A DNA stretch of 64,000 nucleotides from Pyrenochaeta sp. MPI-SDFR-AT-0127 (taxonomy: Eukaryota; Ascomycota; Dothideomycetes; Pleosporales; Cucurbitariaceae): positions 1 through 64,000 of the forward strand of contig JAGTJM010000102.1 of assembly GCA_020747015.1 (NCBI GenBank). Reading direction: 5' to 3'. Under the pieces are notes generated by a model. It saw only the letters and a program-made list of their open reading frames with translations. It had not been told where the DNA came from and ran no database searches. Every line of letters starts with the position of its first letter. The stretch's first letter is position 1. Shown here piece after piece: positions 55,345-64,000 of the stretch. Made by a program: the position numbers and the translations under genes.

Positions 55345-57436
55345 GTTAGTGGGAAAAGGATGACGAGAAATTCTGCTGGGCTGCAGTTCTAATGCTGGAC
55401 GCCTGAACAATTAGCTATTGTGTTAAGCTTAGAGACGCGATCGCTAAACGCTGTACTAACTGTTACACTATCTACCTCGGTAACATGCCCCACCATCCTG
55501 ATGCACGCAATTCACGCTAACACGAAAATTCCGCCAAACTTTAACACGCGATAGTTCTACTGCTATAGCAGGTTTTCAGGGCTACGATTAAAGCTCTGAA
55601 CCCTTGAAAAGTAGGAGAGTTCATATAATGTCTCTTTTTCATGCTAATATATTGAGGTTGCTGGCGAAAAATATCGATGTGGGTGCGGAGGTATAGGGCC
55701 TTCGGAAGTTATACTCTATTTAGTCAAGGGTGGTAGGCAGGGCAACACGTAAGATCTAGTAAAACCAGCTGTCACCCGAAATGTTTATAAAATCCTTTAC
55801 TTGTTATAAATATTCCTTAAAAATTATTCTCAGTACGACGGCCCAGTGTTACAATCTCTCGCCAGTCGAATTGCAATCGAAACAATGGCCTACAAATTGT
55901 CTAGTGGCGGTACTGCCGCAAGTGCTATTGAAGCCAAATAATTTATAAGCTTATATTTTTGAAATGCCTCGCACGTTTGTTAACACTATGTAGGTAGTAT
56001 GAGACATAATCTCATACCTGTGGGAGCCGAACACCAACACCAACCCCAACGGCCACATTTCTCTTAAGTGTGTCACAAATGGAGTGCCTGCAGCGACCGA
56101 GAATTGTGCCTGTGCTCTTGCTAGTCCGAGAGAGGGCGTTTTGGCTAGACGACCGTACTATCGCACCATCTCACTAAATTATGGTATGACGGCAAGTGTA
56201 AGTCGTTCCAATATCTTTCGGTAGCGTTGATTGTTGTGATCTGGATTGTGTAGATAAGGACGGGGAAGCGGTACTAAGATTAAATTAACAGAATGTACCA
56301 ATCTGCGCCTTATTCTTGTGTCACCCACAGATTCCTCTTAGACGATGCTTCCGAGACGATAATCGAACTAATGCGGTTGTGCCATAAGTACTATATCCAC
56401 TTCTTCGACGGGACCTAGGCATTGTCCATTTGGAAATACACGGCCCGTAGCCTTTCTTACGAAACGTAGGCTTTGAATCTGCAGTTTCCATCGACATTGG
56501 AGGCATCATCTATTTTGCACATTCACGTTCTGTGAGGTACGTCAAAAGGCTTCGGTGCAAACGGGCTAGAATTGGGCTGTATCATCTCACAGTCAGATCC
56601 GGCTCTGGTTTCCGCGTGCCAGACATGTAGCTTCTACTCCTCGCCGTCCTCACTCTCTGAAAGCGTTGTGGTGCATCTATTCTCCGATATGACATTTGTT
56701 GAATGCTACATCGAGATGAACCAAAATCGCCTCTCACTTGCGCATGTGCCTGCTGTCTGTGGTGCCATGAAGAAGCACGGTATTGAACAGATACTGGGCG
56801 TTGATTCGGCTTCATTCTGTGCATTGATTTAGGCAAATTTGCTCTTTAAATTGCGTCTTTGGGAATAAAGGACACGAGGCAACAGCTTGAGTCGGAAATC
56901 ACATGCCTGATAAACAAGCGATTGTTGGCAGGAGGTATTCGTGGTTACTAAGGATACTGCAGGAGCCAAAGAGCCAGTTTTGCTCAGTCTAGTCTTCAAT
57001 CGACTAGGGGATGTAGTGGAGGAGGGTATTCAGCTGTTTGTTGGGGCTTTGAGTGTAGCGTAATGTTCCAACATATGTAAGGCACTTTAACTGATTAATT
57101 GTAGACTTCCTAAATGAATGCCAAGTGTTCTTTCTAGGATATATAGACGATAGCTACAATAATTAACTATCAAAGAGATTTACCAAGATGATTATTATCG
57201 TATTAAGTCGTACAATAATCCATATTGAAACTATTAGCAAGTCACATAACAGTCGGCGCCTACTCCTCCCAAATGTCAAGGTTGAAGGGCTAATCCCTTC
57301 CTAAGCTAAAGGCCCTAAGAGACCACGTCCGGGGCAGCCGGTAACAGCTGCCAATATTTCCTACCTGGCATAAGACCTTCATTGGGCTATTCCAAAGCAA
57401 TACCGTATTGGTGTCTTTGACCATCATGTCTAATGG
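55345..57436. other. Gene-poor stretch with weak coding-like patches
   Basis: No supportable gene. Around 55,960-56,200 and 56,570-56,830 the plus strand has short stretches with plausible codon use (an open frame of 86 codons at 56572-56832), but without family sense or splice support. A TATA-like and AT-rich region lies near 57,060-57,240. Confidence 0.4.
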
Positions 57437-57990
57437 TTATGAAGAACACATCTTAATGCCGTCGTTACTTAACTCAACCCCGTTTCTGTCAAGGTTGATA
57501 AGGCCAGTGCGGCCCAGAAGCCCTAGTGGCTTGTCGGATGATCTGTAGCGATCTGCTACGGTGAATTTATGAGTTGGCTGTGTAATTGCAACACGATCTC
57601 CGCATAAGTCTCTTGTTGTGATTGAAGCGGATATTGGAATATCCAAGTGATCGACCTTGTTGATGTCGAAGTTGTACAACAATAAGGGTTAAGTCTAATC
57701 CGATTTAGGAACTGGATCCTTGTAACAGCCGCAGAAGGACTCAGAATCAATAGAGCTGTCCACACTTGCCAATGATCAGGATGGCCCGTGGTACCGTGGG
57801 TCATCAAAAGAAGTCATGCCTCGAGACTTAGTTATAGACGAGGGCTACGTGCAAAATTGGTCAGGCAATTTGAAAAGAGAATTTGTCGACTGCCAGGAAA
57901 GCCCGTGGGCAAAATCGTCTGCCCATGTTGCGTTCGCTCCTCTATAAAAGTTAGCTATTTTAGGGGGCTGTATGAGCCAGTCTTTGCCTC
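57437..57990 (-). pseudogene. Possible decayed gene, unknown product
   Basis: The minus strand keeps one frame from about 57,990 to 57,437. It gives MTSFDDPRYHGPS, SLASVDSSIDSESFCGCYKD and, after two stops near 57,695, an 81-codon open part with ISASITTRDLCGDRVAITQP and FTVADRYRSSDKPLGLLGR. The two stops might lie in an unrecognised intron, because gttcct...aacaag could be excised, but the sites are weak. No family is recognised. Balanced residue use and cysteines suggest an old secreted-type gene. Low confidence. Confidence 0.25.
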
Positions 57991-58753
57991 TGTTTCCAGC
58001 GTGAACAATGCATAAAGATTATATCCAATGAACTCAAGATACAAGGCTCTTGCAAGCAAAATCGCGTCTCGTAAATGGGGCGGTAAGTCAGATGCTGGTA
58101 CTCCTTATGGGCTTGCTTCTCAGTTTACACGACAAACCCGGACACCATCGAAGGCTGACTGTGGCGTATCCATCCTGTAACTTTTGGTTTTACGTCTCCC
58201 CTGTGAACGAAGTTTCGATAAGACGTAGATTGCTAAGTCCTAGGCTATTATTGATCAATCGTTTGGGTGAAGCAAAGCACGTTGATTTGTGGCAAAGACT
58301 ATGAGCCCCCTAGCATACATTGAGAGCTAGCTGTATTCCCCGCTGGTCAACCTTGCGAAATGGATCTGCATCACTAGGAAGCCACACCGTGGTGTGACAA
58401 GCACCAGAATCGCTTTTTTTCCTGAAACACTCTCAAAGAGTTCTTGTTTCTTTTGCAGCTCAGGAGGTTAGTCTGGAAACTAACGGACTAGTATAACAAG
58501 AGATCTTGCATTCTGAGAACCGTAATCTGGTCAAATGATAGAATCAAATCTTTTGGAGGAGCTGAACAATGTAAACGCCAGTAAGCACGGACCAAGAAGA
58601 TAGACATTAGACCTATCCTATGCGATCATGACATTCTTGCTACCCAGTGTCTCTTCCATCAGATCGCCTTTGTCTACGTCATCATTATCAATTATCCTCC
58701 CTATGATCACCTTTTTCGTCATCTAGATCGCCATCGTTGTCGTCTTCACCTTC

Positions 58754-58981
58754 CTAGTCCTCAACGATTACATTATGGTTCTTTACACTGCTCTCAGCCT
58801 CTTGACTGTTCTCGTTGTCGTTCTTGTTGCCGCCGCTATTTGATTCGTTCAAATCTTTACCTACTGTGAATGTGCCACCTTCGATAGAGTCTATGACTGC
58901 CGTGATCGATTTCAGTCCTCCGCTCGTAAAGAGCAGCACCCAAAGCCACAAGCAGGATTGTACGTAAGTGGCAACCACCAA
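58754..58981 (-). CDS. Small frame with membrane anchor and acidic tail, doubtful
   Basis: A 75-codon frame: hydrophobic N-terminal segment (VQSCLWLWVLLFTSGGL) followed by a Gly/Asn/Asp/Glu-rich part (NSGGNKNDNENSQEAESS). The frame continues after the stop with another acidic stretch (GEDDNDGDLDDEKGD), so a longer acidic region existed. It could be the 3' end of a cell-surface protein gene or chance. The interval 57,991-58,753 shows no other gene. Confidence 0.2.
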   Translation of the reverse strand: MVVATYVQSCLWLWVLLFTSGGLKSITAVIDSIEGGTFTVGKDLNESNSGGNKNDNENSQEAESSVKNHNVIVED

Positions 58982-61026
58982 GTGCGGATTTGAACATATC
59001 CACTATGCCATCGTACAACTTGACAGTCTAATGGCCCCCGGGGTCAGCTTCTCCTGCACCTTTGAACTCGAATTGCAGACCTGGACAAATCCCACAGAAG
59101 CTGTTCAATCCTTACTCGCCTGTTTCCTCATCTTCATGGATTTTCGAGCAGGGCAAATCTGAGCCCTGTTCTGCTAGTCCTATTTGAGGATAGGTTTGGC
59201 ACACTTGTAGTCGAATTCGAAAGATAATATAGAGAATGACACTTAAGTTTTCGCTCGAACCGTGCCATCAAAGAGTGCTTTTCCCCACTTTTCGAGCATA
59301 GCTCTGCGCTATCTTAGGAAACCTTCCTATTTGCCACAACATCGAGTGCACGCACTGCCTATCCACATGATGCCGTGTATTACAATCCAACCTTGGCATC
59401 TGCTCCCCCACGCCTCAGACGCACGATAGGAGTGGGTCACTGCTGTGAGAGTCCTGTAGCTTTCTCATAACATACTTAGTAATATTATATCTGAAAGAAG
59501 CTGTTTGGAACTATTGTTGAACTTCTTTTCAAGGGTCACGCACTGTTTGAACAGCCACACATAGTCGTGTCTCTAGCCCGCATGCGCCTCCTCGCTGCCT
59601 TGCGCTTCCAGGTAGTGCACTGGATGCTTTAGCTGACTGATTCGCTTGGCTCTCTTACCAGACGGTTCCTGAAATCAGTTGGATCTACGGTCCCGACACC
59701 AATCTTTTTTTGACAGGCTTGACACAGATCAGTGACCGAGGCTATTTATTGTCCTGCTCTGCGGGGCATCTGGCCTTTCGCGTAGGCGCCGTTGAAAACT
59801 GCCTCACCCAACCCGATTTCAGGACTTTTACCGACCCTAATGCTAAGTCACTGTCTTCACTCACTGGTGTTTCCGTCAGCTTGGAAAGGAGCTTTTGCTT
59901 CGCCTACGAAAAGGTTTGTCAGTACCAACTAGGTCGTTCCCTGGACATCAACCGACCTCAGTTTAGTTTGAACAATGAGTTTGTTTCACCCAAATGACAT
60001 CTGCATGCCCTCCAAAATGGGATTCACCTATGACACAGCGGGCTGCTTGGCATTTGAGCCTGTGCTATTGAGCGTGCCAGCATGATTTTCCAGAAAGTTG
60101 AGGGTAGTTGGGGGCCTGTTCGTGCGCGACCTAAACAATTTAAACAGATTTTTTAATTCACATTGCAGCGCTTAAAAACGAAGCCGCGATCGAATAGATA
60201 CTACAGGATGAACAATATGTTCCAGCTGGGACCCGAGAAGCTCACATGTACAAGGATCGCTTGTCGATAACCATCAGCACGAAGCGTGCCGATAACAAGC
60301 GACTACTTTTCGTCATAATCGAGCTGTTGGGATTCAGTGAGGTTTATGTTTAGATATCCCACAGTTCACTTATGTATTCCATGACTCTCTCGAATCCCGC
60401 GATCCTGCCGGTAGATCCCGGACGCAAGATTTGTCCCACCGATTGACGGAATTGGGGCAGCTTTCCTTTTGCGTCAATTCCACACAAAGGACCGACTTCA
60501 ACTCAGACACATTTACTGCTTTTGGCGCTGCCAATGCGGACTCGCAAGCATCTGCCCGATTTTTGAGCCTGCATTCAGGGTGTTGTTGCTGCGTCTTTTC
60601 GCCAAGTCCTGTCTTGGCGAAACACCCCTCCCGACAAGGGACCGATTTTGTTTCGTGCCAAGGTCGTGATTCGAACAGGGAAGCGGTAGTGTCGATCCCG
60701 CCCCTGACATTGCTCCGTTCACGAGGCACTTACCGTCCGCCCATGACTAGAATAGTGTCCAGCACCGCCGGAATGCCAGAGACCGGCCCTGGATAGCCAG
60801 TCTGTACAAAATCACGCAGGAGCTTGCCGCGCCCCAAGGATATCTTGGAAGCCAGTTACGCAGTGAGAGCGGCTGCGCGAAACTTAGCAGAACGTGGTGG
60901 TGCTTGGCAATAGTAGGTACTCATCATTTGCTCTGCCTTCGCAAGCTTGGCACCTTTCCAATGCAGGTGGTGATAGACCGTGAGAAGAGATGGCGTTAAG
61001 TAAGGCTGAGCTCATTTCGTGAAGTG
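58982..61026. other. Gene-poor stretch
   Basis: Open frames at 59710-59997 and 60431-60796 (plus) lack family sense; several strands overlap at 60.4-60.8 kb, as expected for GC-balanced noncoding DNA. No repeats noticed. Confidence 0.4.
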
Positions 61027-61032
61027 TATAAA
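61027..61032 (+). promoter_or_regulatory. TATA box of the carbonic anhydrase gene
   Basis: TATAAA in gtgtataaagtccctg, 92 bp upstream of the ATG at 61124, a usual distance for fungal promoters. C-rich and CACC-rich leader sequence lies between. Confidence 0.5.
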
Positions 61033-61123
61033 GTCCCTGCTGCTACAACGGTAATCTCAATACCCAGAGCTTTGAGTTGGCCCCCTTTTCCTGATATCAT
61101 AATCACCACCCACCCTGTTCGAC

Positions 61124-61948
61124 ATGCTCGTTCCATCACTAGTCCTGCTTACCTCCCTCGTGCCATCCGCATTTGGATGCGCACAACATCAAAACAACAA
61201 ACGCTCGCACATCCAAGGACGTCAAACAAACCCTGACGCAGCCAATCACACACAGAACGACTGGGCCTACGAAGCTTCCTTCAACTGGGGCAAGATCAGC
61301 ACCGACTACAGACTCTGCCAAACCGGCACCCAACAAGCTCCGATTGCTCTCTCTCTCAGTAACGGCCTGTCGCTAAATCACGTTCCAAAATTCAACTTCA
61401 ATGGTTCGGTCGCAGGGAATTTCTTTAACTGGGGCTACGGTCCCGCCTTCACAGTCGCACACAATGGCGACTGGACTTCCCATCCAAGCTTCACATACGA
61501 TAATAAGACATTATACCTAAAGGGATGGCATATTCACTCTCCCGCTGATCATTCTGTCGGCGGCGACCGCAGTAAAGCTGAAATTCATTTTGTCCACGTC
61601 GACGGCGATGGCCACGAAGCTGCAGTACTCGCCTTCCGCCTCGACCCAGGTAACTTCAACAACACCTTCTTTGACCAGCTACCTCCCATGATCGGCTTTG
61701 ATGAGATGGGCATCCAGGAGCCTCTCGATCTCGACTTGTCCCTTGCGATGCAGTCTGTGCAGTACTTCAGCGAGTTCTGGACCTACCAAGGTAGCCTGAC
61801 TAGCCCGCCTTGTACTGAAGGTATCAGGTGGTTCGTTGCAAGACAGATTATGTTCACAGGCGTTGAGCAAATGCAGGCTATTCTTGGGGCGAGTACCTAT
61901 TCTGCCCGTGCGGAACAGGAGGTTTGGCAGCATCGCATCAACGAGTAG
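61124..61948 (+). CDS. Secreted alpha-carbonic anhydrase
   Basis: Single exon, 274 residues. A signal peptide (MLVPSLVLLTSLVPSAFG) is followed by a short Asn/Gln-rich spacer and the alpha-carbonic anhydrase fold. Zinc ligands are His136 and His138 (LKGWHIHSPADHS) and His155 (KAEIHFVHVD). The substrate-pocket block is GSLTSPPCTEGIRWFV with the Thr-199 equivalent at position 231. Cys65 (LCQTGTQQAPI) and Cys230 are placed for the usual disulfide, consistent with export. The reaction is reversible hydration of CO2 to bicarbonate in the cell wall or medium, linked to pH and inorganic-carbon supply. All catalytic residues appear present. The neighbours give no operon-like context. Sure of family; localisation inferred from the leader. 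Confidence 0.93.
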   Translation: MLVPSLVLLTSLVPSAFGCAQHQNNKRSHIQGRQTNPDAANHTQNDWAYEASFNWGKISTDYRLCQTGTQQAPIALSLSNGLSLNHVPKFNFNGSVAGNFFNWGYGPAFTVAHNGDWTSHPSFTYDNKTLYLKGWHIHSPADHSVGGDRSKAEIHFVHVDGDGHEAAVLAFRLDPGNFNNTFFDQLPPMIGFDEMGIQEPLDLDLSLAMQSVQYFSEFWTYQGSLTSPPCTEGIRWFVARQIMFTGVEQMQAILGASTYSARAEQEVWQHRINE

Positions 61949-62577
61949 CATCTTTGCCCGAGTGGTGTAGCGTGGAGGGGTAAAGCGTGTTGAATTTGGC
62001 CGTTGATTGTGTATTGTTGCTTTGTGTGTAGTTGCATGGTCTTTGGGCGGAGTTACCTTGCTGCATATTCAGTCTTTCCAAGTGGTCGGTAACAACGACC
62101 AATGTATTCAACAATGTCTCGTTCAAACCCTCGTTATTGCCGCTTCTCAGGGCAATGTGGCTTTGTAGTGTTTAGAGTTTCCTCTCGTCCACCCATCAAT
62201 GAAACAGACGCCCACGACCTTCGGTAATTCCACTTCAGGCATGCTAACTATTTGCCGTAGTAAAACTGGAGCTCGGTGTTGTCGAAGGCGACGTGTCCAT
62301 CATGTTGCTTCGTATGATGGTTTCATGCCAATTCATTCAAATTTTGTGGCGAGATGTGCCATTCCTGAAGAGCCACGTAGCACTATGCGGGAACGCAGGT
62401 ACAATTATCCAAAAGTCAGATTTCTTGTTATATCATAGTACATTGTTTTCGATTAGGCTGAAGTTTCACATGAATGATGCGCTCAAAGACGAGCTTTAAG
62501 TATCCTCTGTGTAGGGCATATTGTTTGGTCTGACGTTATAGGCTTCTCTAATGTGCACACAGGCTGCCTCCAATATA
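61949..62577. other. Intergenic between convergent genes
   Basis: About 630 bp between the 3' ends of the carbonic anhydrase and the DUF7730-like gene. Short frames at 62199-62499 have no family sense. Confidence 0.5.
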
Positions 62578-63688
62578 TTACCATGGATGTCCAGTTGGTT
62601 CCAAGTCCAGTAGATCCTGAAATGGGTGTTCTCCTCTCTTCCATGCTCTTGTCTCACTTGCCTCTAACTCCTCTATGGTCACGTCCCATCCAGTCAACTC
62701 GTAAGTGATTGGAAAATCTGGCTTATGATCTATAGAGACGCTGCCATCACTATGTTCGGTGACATGATATCTTTGACGATATATCCGACGTATAGTTAGT
62801 GGAAACTGTGCGCTGTCTTCAGTGAAATGCCGGTCTGGTATTTCCCACTTAGGGTGGAGCTTTGGGAGTTCAATAGAAACCTCTAGGTTCGCGTTAAGAT
62901 TCGCAAGCGGAGACAAGACAGCGCGCTCATTGGCCATCGACCAAGAGCAAGGCTCATCATGATCTAACCATACATGAAGTGTTCTTAATTTACGAAAGCG
63001 TTCGATGGCAAGTGCCAATTTCATCCACACGGAGGTAAACGATGGTTCGACAGTGGGTGTGCCTGTATCTTCAAGCGCTTTGAATACCGCCAATGGAAGC
63101 CTTAGGGAAATACTTAGCACTTTGACGTTTAGAAGAGCGGATCTCCAGAGCATAGACATGGAAGGTCGGTCAGACTCGAGTATATCAGAAATAGGGTTTG
63201 GAATGAAGAACCCTAGCGTATCCACGTCGTCAATCTGTATTGCAGCGATATCAACCATCGCTTCCACGAAATCATTGAGCCTGCGTAAATTACTAGACTG
63301 CTAATTACAACAGGTTTTTGTTTACTTACGTCCGCTTGCACACGCGAAAGAGTGGCATCGCGAGATTATCAAATTGCCAGGGATGCTGCTCTTCACATCG
63401 CCAGTGCGAGCCCCATGAAGATCGCAATCGACGCAAGAAGATAGGATCTGATACACATGGTTTTGTTGTGAAACAATCATTGTTTGTTTTCCGAACCAGA
63501 CAATTCGCATCACCATCCTCATCGCGCTGAACGCAAGGTAACGGTCGAAATCCCTTTTTGAAGGACAGATGGATGCGACGTGGAATAAGGTAAGCATAGA
63601 TTGCGAAGCGAATCTCTGCGGGTGCAGCGAAAAATTTACTCTGCAGTTGAGGATTCACAGGTACGTCAATACTACGCCCTGCAAACAT
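62578..63688 (-). CDS. DUF7730-like fungal protein
   Basis: Two exons, 63688-63330 and 63292-62578, encode 357 residues. The start MFAGRSIDVPVNPQLQSKFF leads into FFAAPAEIRFAIYAYLIPRR, the F-box-like opening typical of the large DUF7730 family (P-E-I-R-x-x-I-Y). Next come HWRCEEQHPWQFDNLAMPLF and MPLFRVCKRTNLRRLNDFVE across the junction, then a region with an LRTLHVWLDH core. The intron is very short (37 bp, GTAAGT...CTAG), and the frame needs this acceptor rather than the two earlier AGs. The role is unknown; family members are common, rapidly varying fungal proteins with a degenerate F-box fold. The start at 63688 follows the family alignment; an upstream frame to 63847 lacks sense. Confidence 0.75.
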
Positions 63689-64000
63689 GATGGTTTCGAG
63701 CACTCCAAGAGGTATAGAGTGTGGATGTAATTGAGAGAATTCAAATGAGATGATTATGGGTATGAAGATGACACGTATAGAGCTACTTATGTGTTTGTTG
63801 CGCGGGTTTTCGGCTAACGAGATGGCTGTGCCGCAACGCCGCCACAATGAATTGGCCGAAAAGATAGAACAGGCTCAGTTTGAGAATTAGCACTTTCCGT
63901 GATAGAAGCGCAACTCGATTGTAAGAGGTGACGACTACTACCAAAACATTCCGTTCCGCTCGTTGGTAAAATTGTGATTGTTGAACAAACCCTGGGTATC
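63689..64000. other. Right edge of the window, nothing recognised
   Basis: Upstream region of the DUF7730-like gene, ordinary base composition. Confidence 0.5.

Noticed and set aside
55880..56200. Short frame beginning MAYKLSSGG and following Asn/Pro-rich sequence
   Set aside because: Only 18 codons before a stop and no splice pair that joins it convincingly to the downstream patch.
60370..60796. Overlapping frames on both strands, 119-121 codons
   Set aside because: Mutual shadows in balanced DNA, no motif on either strand.
1..64000. Starship-type giant element
   Set aside because: Accessory genes and AT-rich edges invite the idea, but no tyrosine-recombinase captain (DUF3435) frame, intact or degraded, was recognised, and no flanking direct repeat was found.
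1..64000. CRISPR arrays, tRNA and rRNA genes
   Set aside because: The tandem arrays have no unique spacers between units, and no cloverleaf or rRNA-like stretch was recognised by eye.

Overview
The window is from a filamentous ascomycete (Pezizomycotina). Genes carry short introns (37 to 106 bp) with GTAAGT-like donors and TACTAAT-like branch sites. The protein families are typical of these fungi: HET proteins, Zn2Cys6 and C2H2 regulators, rhodopsin-domain membrane proteins and a DUF7730-like protein. The genome is bipartite. Ordinary gene-bearing DNA alternates with very AT-rich, TpA-rich blocks in which old coding frames are littered with TAG/TAA stops, as expected after repeat-induced point mutation (RIP). 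No rRNA, tRNA or CRISPR array was recognised.

Layout. 1-18,070 is a RIP block. It holds tandem repeats (18-bp and 165-bp units), a plus-strand coding remnant, a remarkable 1,429-codon minus-strand pseudogene that keeps one frame from 9656 to 5367, and a complete but dead 1,845-bp Fot1/pogo transposon with 43-bp inverted repeats and TA target duplications (13062-14906). Next comes an unusual low-GC island at about 15.5-17.7 kb. It has a 53-bp repeat array built on an ACCCCTAGGGGT palindrome and a divergent pair of gene-like structures. A 10-copy, exactly 39-bp minisatellite lies between their two TATA-like motifs. The right-hand gene reads as three exons coding 168 residues without a stop. 18.2-23.9 kb holds a broken leucine-rich/F-box-like remnant and a five-exon rhodopsin-domain gene, followed by empty sequence. 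23.9-27.1 kb is a second RIP block.

27.3-48.6 kb looks like accessory, recognition-type DNA. It contains a HeLo/STAND-type N-terminus fused to a WW domain and a catalytically dead beta-lactamase-like domain, remnants of a retropepsin-like gene and of ankyrin repeats, a second rhodopsin-domain gene, a combined C2H2 plus Zn2Cys6 regulator, pseudogenes of the GFA and aminoglycoside-phosphotransferase families, and three HET loci (one intact, two broken).

49.0-55.3 kb is a compact catabolic-type cluster. A six-exon sugar-porter-family transporter and an intronless sulfatase diverge from a 495-bp shared promoter, with a regulator carrying two Zn2Cys6 clusters next door. It probably serves uptake and desulfation of a sulfate ester. 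55.4-61.0 kb has little that can be supported. The window ends with a secreted alpha-carbonic anhydrase (61.1 kb) and a DUF7730-like gene (62.6-63.7 kb). Exon boundaries were worked out by eye from splice motifs, phase and family sense, so they are predictions.
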